Assembly (NCBI GenBank): GCA_002421585.1
Contig: DIKD01000036.1
Location: 25,208 to 38,112, forward strand
Direction: 5' to 3'
Length of the DNA: 12,905 nt
From: Dehalococcoidia bacterium UBA5627
Lineage (GTDB): Bacteria > Chloroflexota > Dehalococcoidia > Dehalococcoidales > UBA5627
Both the position numbers and the translations under genes were made by a program. Of this stretch, positions 1 to 5,096 are shown piece after piece. Numbering within the stretch: the stretch's first letter is position 1; each line of letters opens with the position of its first letter. The notes under the pieces are model-generated. The model was not told where the DNA came from. It saw only the letters and a program-made list of their open reading frames with translations, and made no database searches.

Positions 1-204
1 GTTATCATCGAACAGCAATTTTATAACCTCGTAAACCAGCTTTTCGCGCGTGCCGAAGTTGTTATAGATAGTGGTAGGTGAAACCCTTGCCTGTTTAGCA
101 ATGGCTTCGATACTGACTTTTTTCACGTCATGAGTGCCGCTGAAGAGCATTAAAGCCGCATCCAATATTTGTTGTTTTTTATCCTTTTTAGCAATAGTTT
201 TCAT
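1..204 (-). CDS. TetR-family transcriptional repressor, N-terminal part (runs off left edge)
   Basis: The first 68 residues are visible, from an ATG at 202-204; the rest lies beyond the window. Residues about 10-57 form a typical TetR N-terminal DNA-binding domain: a helix with QQILDAALMLF, then the helix-turn-helix SIEAIAKQARVSPTTIYNNFGTREKL, whose recognition-helix 'VSPTTIYNNFG' is the family signature. The ligand-binding C-terminal domain is missing from view, so the regulated pathway cannot be named. A perfect inverted repeat overlaps its promoter directly upstream, which is the usual autoregulatory arrangement. It lies on the chromosomal side of the tRNA-Lys and is not part of the integrated element. 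The family call is secure; the target genes are unknown. Confidence 0.9.
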   Translation of the reverse strand, partial: MKTIAKKDKKQQILDAALMLFSGTHDVKKVSIEAIAKQARVSPTTIYNNFGTREKLVYEVIKLLFDDN

Positions 205-245
205 TGTAGTATAACAGTATAATACTACATTACTACAGTTGCCAA
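205..245 (-). promoter_or_regulatory. Promoter and palindromic operator of the tetR gene
   Basis: Read on the minus strand, TTGGCA (240-245) and TTATAC (217-222) are separated by 17 bp and look like a sigma-70 promoter. A perfect 8-bp inverted repeat, TGTAGTAT at 205-212 and ATACTACA at 222-229 with a 9-bp spacer, covers the -10 box and abuts the start codon. A further TACTACA copy lies at 231-237. Size and placement fit a TetR operator; that the adjacent protein binds it is inference. Confidence 0.6.
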
Positions 246-312
246 TAGATTATCGGGAAATATTTAATAAGTTTGCGCATTGTTAGGTATTTTGCTAAAC
301 TAATATCGACGA

Positions 313-385
313 GGGCCGTTAGCTCAGTTGGTAGAGCACCTGACTTTTAATCAGGGTGTCACAGGTTCGAGACCTGTACGGCCTA
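313..385 (+). tRNA. tRNA-Lys (anticodon UUU)
   Basis: A full cloverleaf can be folded: acceptor GGGCCGT (313-319) with ACGGCCT (378-384, with a G-U closing pair), D stem GCTC/GAGC, anticodon stem CCTGA/TCAGG around loop CTTTTAA (344-350) giving anticodon UUU, T stem ACAGG/CCTGT around TTCGAGA, and discriminator A at 385. CCA is not encoded. The gene is the integration target of the adjacent element: its 3' part from the anticodon loop onward is duplicated at 5027-5069, so the present 3' part was probably supplied by the element while the original 3' part was displaced to the right end. Confidence 0.96.
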
Positions 386-1593
386 CATCGTAAATCCTCA
401 TTTTTTGCTAACATTTTGCTAACAAACTGTTCTGAGTTCTCATTTTCACCTGCATCAAAAATGCCGTCAAATTTCTCCGCAGCCTCTTCCTGCATGCTCG
501 GTAAAACATGACTGTAAGTATCAAGGGTAATACTTATACTGGCATGTCCAAGACGCTCTGAAACGATTTTCGGGTGAACACCAGCCATAAGCATTAAAGT
601 AGCGTGTGTATGCCGTAAATCGTGGACTCTATAGCCTTTCAGACCAGCCCTCTTTAGTATCCGTTTAAACGCTAGGGTAACAGCATTAGGGTTAATCGGA
701 GTACCGTCAGGACGTATAAAAACAAAGTCATTCAATTCTAAGCCTACCCCTAATTGAATACGTAACAATTCCTGGTCTGCTCTGTATGCCTTAAATAATT
801 CAACGAGAGAGGCAGGCAAAGTAACAGACCGCCTACTACTGGCAGTCTTCGGTTCTTTCAATAGATATTCTCCATTATCCAGCTTATAAGCGGTTTCGAC
901 AACAGTCAGTTTACCAGCAGGTAAATTGAGATTACGCCACCTCAAAGCCAGCAGTTCACCACGTCTCAGACCCGTATATAGTAACGTTGCGAAAAATACA
1001 AAGTAATCGGTTTCTCTTGCAACATCTAAGAACCTATCGACTTCAAGAGGAGACATAGTATTCATTGTTTTTTTGCTGATACGTGGCGGTTTAATCAGGT
1101 CCGCCACGTTTCTTGCAATCATATCTAGGAGTACAGCTTGTTTCAATGCTTTAGATATAATCCTGTGGTGATACATTACTGTTCTAGCAGAAAGACCACC
1201 GCTCTTATTGACTTTGCCATTTTTTAATTCCTGCGCATAGAACTCTCTTATATGCTTTGCTTCTAGCTGTGATAAATAATAACCGCCAAGAGCAGGGATT
1301 ATATGCTTTTCCACATTAGATTTATAACTCTCCAGAGTTACAGGGCTAATCTCAAAAGAGGCATAATCGTTGAGCCATTCTCTTAACCATTCCGCAACTG
1401 TTATCTTGGTATTTTTTAAAACTATCCCTTTGTCACCATTATTCAATAATTCCCTTAGATAACGGTCGGCTTCACGCTTATTGCCTTTAATGGTATACCA
1501 TTTTTGATTACGCTTCCCTGTCTGGTAATCTCTAGGATAATCGACAATTACGCTCCAAGTATCTTTGCCTCTTTTTTTGATAGTCCCTTTCAT
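319..1593 (-). CDS. int: Tyrosine recombinase/integrase of the element
   Basis: The 424-residue protein has the three domains of phage-type tyrosine recombinases. An N-terminal arm-binding domain spans about residues 1-52, and a SAM-like core-binding domain about 63-158. The catalytic domain runs from about 178 to 375. Catalytic residues are visible: R210 (TGLRRGE), K249 (EPKT), H324 and R327 (HDLRH), H350 (LGH) and nucleophile Y360 (DTYSHV). It should catalyse integration into, and with the excisionase excision from, tRNA-Lys. Its start codon overlaps the excisionase stop by one base (TAATG), implying coupled translation. The last 22 residues (403-424) are encoded by the antisense strand of the tRNA gene. 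In an excised circle the frame would instead leave the core into the right end and stop at 4990-4992, giving a different tail. Confidence 0.95.
   Translation of the reverse strand: MKGTIKKRGKDTWSVIVDYPRDYQTGKRNQKWYTIKGNKREADRYLRELLNNGDKGIVLKNTKITVAEWLREWLNDYASFEISPVTLESYKSNVEKHIIPALGGYYLSQLEAKHIREFYAQELKNGKVNKSGGLSARTVMYHHRIISKALKQAVLLDMIARNVADLIKPPRISKKTMNTMSPLEVDRFLDVARETDYFVFFATLLYTGLRRGELLALRWRNLNLPAGKLTVVETAYKLDNGEYLLKEPKTASSRRSVTLPASLVELFKAYRADQELLRIQLGVGLELNDFVFIRPDGTPINPNAVTLAFKRILKRAGLKGYRVHDLRHTHATLMLMAGVHPKIVSERLGHASISITLDTYSHVLPSMQEEAAEKFDGIFDAGENENSEQFVSKMLAKNEDLRCRPYRSRTCDTLIKSQVLYQLS
344..386 (+). repeat. attL core: 43-bp direct repeat inside tRNA-Lys
   Basis: This stretch is identical to 5027-5069. 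It starts exactly at the first base of the anticodon loop (C344) and runs one base past the discriminator. Tyrosine integrases that use tRNA genes commonly cross over in the anticodon loop and restore the gene's 3' part, which this boundary matches. The flanking bases differ (A343 against T5026; A387 against G5070), which fixes the limits of the identity. Confidence 0.93.
403..423 (+). repeat. Left arm-type integrase sites (two direct repeats)
   Basis: TTTTGCTAAC occurs at 403-412 and 414-423, an 11-bp period, 17 bp inside the attL core and within the integrase coding region (around M394-N398). The near-identical decamer TTTTGATAAC recurs near the other end of the element. Paired arm sites close to the core, bound by the integrase N-terminal domain, are normal for this family. 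Their role here is inferred from sequence and position. Confidence 0.6.
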
Positions 1594-1772
1594 TACGCTA
1601 CCTCTTTATCAAGCATTTTTTCCAATTGTACTCTGGGAATCAGCAAACGTTTACCAAATTTAATAACAGGCAATTGCCCTTGTCTAACTAATTCGTATGC
1701 ATAGTTTCTTGATACACCAATCATTTGAGCAGCTTCTGAAACTGTATAGCATAATTTCTTACTCTCACTCAT
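1593..1772 (-). CDS. xis: Excisionase (Xis), excisionase-family winged-helix protein
   Basis: This 59-residue protein starts at ATG 1770-1772 behind a strong ribosome-binding site, GGAGGT, ending 6 bases before the ATG. It reads from MSESKKLCY to LDKEVA. The fold is the HTH_17/excisionase type: YTVSEAAQMIGVSRNYAYELV is the helix-turn-helix, and GQLPVIKFGKRLLIP is the wing with the typical arginine before the hydrophobic strand. Such proteins bend attachment-site DNA so that integrase runs in the excision direction. The stop TAA shares one base with the integrase ATG. The 30-bp gap to the upstream SEC-C gene suggests one operon. Family call is secure; directionality-factor function follows from family and position. 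Confidence 0.88.
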   Translation of the reverse strand: MSESKKLCYTVSEAAQMIGVSRNYAYELVRQGQLPVIKFGKRLLIPRVQLEKMLDKEVA

Positions 1773-1802
1773 TATAACACCTCCAATCGCAAAATTTCTT
1801 AA

Positions 1803-2189
1803 CTATATATCTCGACCTTTCTTGTCTAATTCTGCAGTTAATCCGCAACACTTCTTATACTTCTTACCACTCCCGCAAGGACAGGGAGCATTTCTGCTTA
1901 TCTTATTGCTTTGTGATATGGCGTAAGCTTTTCGTGCAGAATCAATTACTTTTCTATTTCCGTCCTGAGCTTTTAAATATAGCTCCATTCTTTTGTTTTC
2001 CTGTAATAGCTCTTCATTTTTTACAGACAACTGATAGAATGAATGCATAACTTGTTCTCTTGCCGACGCATAACTCGATATTATAATATCTTTGGCAAAA
2101 GCGCTGGCAGACTTCTTGCATAGAATAGACGCCTCATTAACCCATTCAATCACTTCTTCAGGTAACCTTACCGATAATACTTTATTCAT
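1803..2189 (-). CDS. Ribbon-helix-helix/coiled-coil/SEC-C zinc-finger protein
   Basis: The protein has 128 residues. Residues 2-42 resemble a ribbon-helix-helix DNA-binding unit: beta strand KVLSVRLPEEV, then two helices. Residues about 50-75 are heptad-like and acidic (coiled coil). The C-terminus is an unmistakable SEC-C metal-binding motif, APCPCGSGKKYKKCCG, with ligands C103, C105, C114 and C115. SEC-C is best known at the SecA C-terminus but is also common on small proteins of mobile elements. Start ATG 2187-2189 has GAGGA upstream. Two 9-bp direct repeats just before the gene could be its operator, since RHH proteins often bind tandem repeats. It probably acts as an element regulator ahead of xis-int. 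The RHH part is a fold-level impression; the SEC-C part is certain. Confidence 0.82.
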   Translation of the reverse strand: MNKVLSVRLPEEVIEWVNEASILCKKSASAFAKDIIISSYASAREQVMHSFYQLSVKNEELLQENKRMELYLKAQDGNRKVIDSARKAYAISQSNKISRNAPCPCGSGKKYKKCCGLTAELDKKGRDI

Positions 2190-2204
2190 TTACCACAAAT
2201 CCTC

Positions 2205-2235
2205 TGTTTACAAAATAGCCTTATTGTGTTTACAA
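2205..2235 (-). promoter_or_regulatory. Tandem 9-bp repeats upstream of the RHH/SEC-C gene
   Basis: TGTTTACAA occurs at 2205-2213 and again at 2227-2235 on the plus strand. They are perfect copies 22 bp apart, about two helical turns, and lie 15 to 46 bp before the start codon at 2189. This is the geometry expected for cooperative binding by a ribbon-helix-helix repressor, so autoregulation of the RHH/SEC-C-xis-int operon is a reasonable guess. No clear -35/-10 pair could be assigned here. Confidence 0.45.
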
Positions 2236-2257
2236 CTTTAATTATTGCTCTAGCTTC

Positions 2258-2325
2258 AACCCATTCGTAAATGGGTTTATAAACCCCCCTGTTAGTAAGG
2301 TAGGGGGGATAATAGGAATAATCCC
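2258..2325. promoter_or_regulatory. Chain of overlapping, mutually exclusive hairpins
   Basis: Four inverted repeats share arms. AACCCAT (2258-2264) pairs with ATGGGTT (2271-2277). GGGTTTATAAACCC (2273-2286) is a perfect 14-bp palindrome. CCCCCCT (2284-2290) pairs with AGGGGGG (2302-2308). GGGAT (2306-2310) pairs with ATCCC (2321-2325), followed on the plus strand by ATTTTT. Because each arm belongs to two helices, only alternative subsets can form, as in attenuators. It lies in the leader between the structured region and the RHH/SEC-C gene. Whether it is transcribed is unknown. Confidence 0.4.
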
Positions 2326-2335
2326 ATTTTTAAAG

Positions 2336-2511
2336 ACGTTCGGCGCGGTTTCCACCACCGCCGCACGCCGCCGTTTAACGTTTGTTTTATGCTACTAAGG
2401 CAATCGTTCTGATGGTGCGATACGTTAGTGAACTCCGCTCCGCTTCGTTTCCCCTGTTCATTACGTCGACTATCCGGGTGTTCCCGGAGATAGCCAACTT
2501 CATTCACAGGG
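2336..2511 (-). ncRNA. GC-rich structured element, possible non-coding RNA
   Basis: This stretch separates the HTH/zinc-ribbon gene from the RHH/SEC-C gene and is much richer in GC than the rest of the element. Read as minus-strand RNA, CCCUGU (2511-2506) pairs with ACAGGG (2457-2452). This encloses a long hairpin, GUUGGCUAUC (2498-2489) with GAUAGUCGAC (2474-2465), capped by CGGG/CCCG and an AACA loop. Two G-U wobbles in that stem become A-C mismatches on the plus strand, so the minus strand is the better RNA. At the 3' side a second stem pairs ACGUU/AACGU (2377-2381 with 2336-2340) and CGGCG/CGCCG. I do not recognise it. Orphan OMEGA/HEARO-like RNA or intron debris are possible. An 81-codon open frame (2292-2537) crosses it but has no ribosome-binding site and looks incidental. 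Confidence 0.45.
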
Positions 2512-2526
2512 CTTAGTTTCGTAGTG

Positions 2527-3093
2527 TTAGTCTTCATTATGTTGCTCTATTTCGTCATAAATGCTAACGAAATCTAAATTAGGATATACTTTGTTCTTAT
2601 CAGGTGTTTCAGGCAAATCAGGATTAAACCTTAGCAGATTATTCCAATAGCAGGAATCATCGAAATAAGCATTACAGTATGGGCAAATATCATCACCAGG
2701 TACTTCAACCATAACGTGATTTATTTCAATCGGTTCGTTTTGTTTTTTAGCCATTTCATTTACAGTAAATACTCTGCCACAATTCCAGCACCATGCATAG
2801 TCTTCAGGAGACCAGCCTATCAAGTCTTTATTCTGTGTAACCTTAAACATGCCATTTTCTATTGCTTTTACCACAGCTTGAGAGCGGTTTTTAGCACCGA
2901 GTTTCTTCATTACATTGTAAATATGATTGCGAACTGTATTTATACTCAACTTTAGGTTCTTGGCTATGTCCTCTTGTTCTTGTCCTCTAGCGAGAAGCAA
3001 TAGCATTTGCAGTTCTCTAAACGAAATGCGTACATTATTTTCGAGTATATATCCTTTGTCTTCAGCGTTTCCCTCAATCAATATAATTCCCAT
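2527..3093 (-). CDS. LuxR/GerE-type HTH protein with C-terminal zinc ribbon
   Basis: The protein has 188 residues. Residues about 22-83 are a LuxR-type helix-turn-helix: FRELQMLLLLARGQEQEDIA, then LSINTVRNHIYNVMKKLGAKNR, with the recognition helix 'TVRNHIYNVMKKLGAKNRSQAV'-like pattern of GerE proteins. No receiver or autoinducer domain precedes it. Residues 102-140 carry two CxxC pairs (C102/C105 in CWNCG and C137/C140 in CPYC), a zinc ribbon; the tail is acidic. Start ATG 3091-3093 follows GGAGGG at good spacing and a near-consensus promoter. It is divergent from the methyltransferase-nuclease gene, with palindromes in between, so a controller of that gene (and of itself) is likely. This combination is not a named family to me. 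Confidence 0.8.
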   Translation of the reverse strand: MGIILIEGNAEDKGYILENNVRISFRELQMLLLLARGQEQEDIAKNLKLSINTVRNHIYNVMKKLGAKNRSQAVVKAIENGMFKVTQNKDLIGWSPEDYAWCWNCGRVFTVNEMAKKQNEPIEINHVMVEVPGDDICPYCNAYFDDSCYWNNLLRFNPDLPETPDKNKVYPNLDFVSIYDEIEQHNED

Positions 3094-3122
3094 TTGATAC
3101 CCTCCGTTTGATAGTTATATAC

Positions 3123-3151
3123 ACTATATAGTAAAGTTGACTGTTTGTCAA
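3123..3151 (-). promoter_or_regulatory. Strong promoter with palindromes for the HTH/zinc-ribbon gene
   Basis: On the minus strand TTGACA (3146-3151) and TATAGT (3123-3128) are 17 bp apart, close to sigma-70 consensus. The perfect palindrome ACTATATAGT (3123-3132) covers the -10, with another ATAGT half at 3111-3115. TTGAC (3137-3141) and GTCAA (3147-3151) form an inverted repeat over the -35. These are natural operator candidates. A plus-strand promoter for the divergent gene may use TTGTCA (3145-3150) with TATATG (3167-3172), which is weaker. Confidence 0.65.
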
Positions 3152-3220
3152 TATTTCTGTATGGATTATATGATTAACTGTTGCAATAATTTCTTAGTAA
3201 GTGTAAATTATATGTTAATT

Positions 3221-4765
3221 ATGACCACTAAAGAGTGGAGAAACAAATTATATTTTGGCGATAATCTGGACATATTACGTAAATATGTCCAGAGTGAATC
3301 TGTTGACTTAATTTATCTCGACCCCCCTTTTAACTCCAACGCTACTTATAACATTCTATTTAAGGAAAAAAGCGGAGAAAATTCCGCTGCTCAAATAACT
3401 GCTTTTGATGATACATGGCACTGGGGACAAGAGTCTGAATACGCCTATCAGGATATAGTTAGAGAAAGCTCGAAGAAACTATCAGACTTAATACAGTCTT
3501 TCCGCATGTTCTTAGGACAAAACGATATGATGGCATATTTGGTAATGATGGCAGAGAGATTAGAAGAGCTTCACAGAGTTTTGAAACTAACAGGGAGTAT
3601 CTACTTACATTGTGACCCTACAGCCAGCCATTATCTTAAGTTGCTCATGGATGCTATTTTTGGTAATAAAAATTTTAAAAATGAAATAATTTGGAACTAC
3701 GGAAGAGGGGCTGGCAATATTAAAAGTGCCCTACCAAAAGGGCATGAAACAATATTATTTTATAGTAATAGCACAGAAACTTATTGGGAGCCGCCATTAA
3801 AACCATATTCAGAGAAACTAATCAGGACTTTAAAAAAAGATGAAAACGGATATTATTATACGAGAGGACAGAGAACAGGGAGACGAGAAATTGCTGATTG
3901 GGAAAAAGAATCAAAAGTTGGATTAAAAACATATGTTGATTTAGAAACAGGCGGAACTAAATGCACAGATGTCTGGGATGATGTCGGGGGGTATCCTTCA
4001 AGCAAAGAAAGCCTCGGCTATCCCACACAAAAACCCGAATCTCTATTAGAACGTATAATTAAATCCTCTAGCAATGAAGGAGATTTAATTCTTGACCCAT
4101 TTTGTGGTTGTGGTACAGCAATTACAGTAGCAGAACGCTTAAATCGACGCTGGCTTGGTATAGATATTACACATCTAGCAATTACTCTAATGAGACATCG
4201 TTTAAACGATAGTTTTCCAAAAGACCTATCAGCATATGAAATTATCGGGCAGCCTAAAGATTTGGAAAGTGCCAGAGTTTTGGCACAAGAAAGTGAATAC
4301 TCTGGAAGATATCAGTTCGAGTGGTGGGCACTTGGTTTGGTGAATGCACGCCCTGCACAGGACAAAAAGAAGGGTTCAGATAAAGGCATTGATGGTTATA
4401 TCAACTTCTTTGATGATAACTCTGGTAAAGCTAAAACAATTATTGTGCAGGTAAAAAGTGGACATGTCAGTTCTAATCATATCAGAGATTTAAAAGGAGT
4501 AATCGAGAGAGAGAAAGCTCAAATTGGTGTCTATATTACTCTTGAAGAACCTACCAAACCTATGAAAGATGAAGCGGTTGCAGCTGGTTTTTATGAGCCA
4601 GAGTATTTTCCGGGAAATTATTATCCGAGAATTCAGATACTAACAATCAAAGAATTATTAGATGGTAAGAAAGTAGAATATCCTAGACATGCCCCTGAAA
4701 CTACATTTAAAAGAGCACAGAGAATTCGTAAAGATAATGGCGAAGAACAAAACAGGCTACTTTAA
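3221..4765 (+). CDS. Beta-class DNA amino-methyltransferase fused to Mrr-like nuclease domain
   Basis: The protein has 514 residues from ATG 3221; the open frame extends upstream to 3137 but conserved sequence starts at NKLYFGDNLDIL. The N-terminal part is an N6/N4 methyltransferase in beta order: catalytic motif IV DPPF (34-37, in YLDPPFNSN), then a variable target-recognition stretch (about 150-260), YPTQKP (267-272), and SAM-binding motif I LDPFCGCGT (291-299). DPPF favours N6-adenine. Residues about 360-460 look like an Mrr/PD-(D/E)xK nuclease: E367 (FEWWA), D391 (KGIDGYI) and Q410-V-K412 (IVQVKSG). One chain could thus both modify and cut, like a compact restriction-modification enzyme. 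No separate endonuclease or specificity gene is nearby. No good ribosome-binding site precedes 3221, so the start is uncertain (3212 is possible). Recognition sequence unknown. Confidence 0.88.
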   Translation: MTTKEWRNKLYFGDNLDILRKYVQSESVDLIYLDPPFNSNATYNILFKEKSGENSAAQITAFDDTWHWGQESEYAYQDIVRESSKKLSDLIQSFRMFLGQNDMMAYLVMMAERLEELHRVLKLTGSIYLHCDPTASHYLKLLMDAIFGNKNFKNEIIWNYGRGAGNIKSALPKGHETILFYSNSTETYWEPPLKPYSEKLIRTLKKDENGYYYTRGQRTGRREIADWEKESKVGLKTYVDLETGGTKCTDVWDDVGGYPSSKESLGYPTQKPESLLERIIKSSSNEGDLILDPFCGCGTAITVAERLNRRWLGIDITHLAITLMRHRLNDSFPKDLSAYEIIGQPKDLESARVLAQESEYSGRYQFEWWALGLVNARPAQDKKKGSDKGIDGYINFFDDNSGKAKTIIVQVKSGHVSSNHIRDLKGVIEREKAQIGVYITLEEPTKPMKDEAVAAGFYEPEYFPGNYYPRIQILTIKELLDGKKVEYPRHAPETTFKRAQRIRKDNGEEQNRLL

Positions 4766-4797
4766 CTAAAACCTCTGAGTTTGTTTTAGAGATACCA

Positions 4798-4817
4798 GGG
4801 GAGAATATAATCTCCCC
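4798..4817 (+). terminator. Stem-loop after the methyltransferase-nuclease gene
   Basis: GGGGAGA (4798-4804) and TCTCCCC (4811-4817) form a perfect 7-bp stem with a 6-base loop, 33 bp after the stop codon. CAGGGG (4796-4801) can alternatively pair with CCCCTG (4824-4829). There is no U-tract, so it may be a weak or Rho-assisted terminator, or an RNA-stabilising 3' hairpin. Confidence 0.4.
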
Positions 4818-4873
4818 CGATTCCCCCTGTATATCTGTTCACGGCTACCTCTCCAGATGTCCGCTCAACTCAA

Positions 4874-4906
4874 TTTTGATAACTTTTTGATAACGAATTT
4901 GATAAC
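4874..4906 (+). repeat. Right arm-type integrase sites (three direct repeats)
   Basis: TTTTGATAAC at 4874-4883 and 4885-4894, and ATTTGATAAC at 4897-4906, repeat with an 11-12 bp period. They match the left-end decamer TTTTGCTAAC at nine of ten positions. They sit about 120 bp inside attR in a non-coding stretch. Shared arm sites at both ends, at different distances from the core, are what a lambda-type integrase uses. Binding is inferred. Confidence 0.6.
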
Positions 4907-4980
4907 GAACTTATCACCATCATACAAAACTTTAAATGACCTAGTGGTACATTTTTAAAGCTAAAAGACAGTCATTAAGG

Positions 4981-5010
4981 TACTCTATTTTACTCAGTTT
5001 TACCCTTTGG
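4981..5010 (+). repeat. Three 10-bp tandem repeats between right arm sites and core
   Basis: Three consecutive decamers start at 4981 (TACTCTATTT), 4991 (TACTCAGTTT) and 5001 (TACCCTTTGG). The TAC(T/C)C blocks fall on one face of the helix. They lie between the arm sites and the attR core, where directionality factors such as lambda Xis bind cooperatively to closely spaced repeats. Proposed as the excisionase site; not proven. The rest of 4766-5026 shows no gene. Confidence 0.45.
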
Positions 5011-5026
5011 GACATATCTTTTGAAT

Positions 5027-5069
5027 CTTTTAATCAGGGTGTCACAGGTTCGAGACCTGTACGGCCTAC
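5027..5069 (+). repeat. attR core: displaced 3' fragment of tRNA-Lys
   Basis: This is the second copy of the 43-bp repeat. It starts in the anticodon loop (CTTTTAA) and contains the T arm and 3' acceptor strand, but no 5' half, so it cannot make a tRNA. It marks the right boundary of the element and is probably the original chromosomal 3' end of the gene. Confidence 0.93.
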
Positions 5070-5096
5070 GTTCAGTCCATTTTAAAGCTAAATTCC

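Larger units (their letters stand above)
344..5069. mobile_element. Integrative element in tRNA-Lys (4,683 bp plus one att copy)
   Basis: The unit is bounded by perfect 43-bp direct repeats (344-386 and 5027-5069), which differ at the very next base on each side. It begins with a tyrosine integrase directed at the tRNA, followed by an excisionase, two probable regulators and one large cargo gene. Base composition is clearly more AT-rich than the gatB-ubiE region. No replication, capsid, packaging or conjugation gene is visible, so it is either a stand-alone integrative cassette, a satellite that moves with a helper, or the remainder of a larger element. All core integration parts look intact, so excision seems possible. 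Confidence 0.9.

Noticed and set aside
290..300. TTTTGCTAAAC just outside attL as a further integrase arm site
   Set aside because: It has an extra A relative to the repeat and lies on the chromosomal side, where arm sites are not expected.
2336..2381. Group II intron domain V
   Set aside because: The hairpin lacks the AGC catalytic triad and the expected 34-nt shape, and no reverse transcriptase is present.
2292..2537. 81-aa minus-strand frame overlapping the end of the HTH/zinc-ribbon gene
   Set aside because: No ribosome-binding site, odd composition, and it lies over the structured GC-rich element. Kept only as an alternative reading of that region.
3137..3220. TTG-initiated 28-codon N-terminal extension of the methyltransferase
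   Set aside because: The TTG lies in the promoter/operator region, has no ribosome-binding site, and the extension is cysteine-rich and unlike methyltransferase N-termini.
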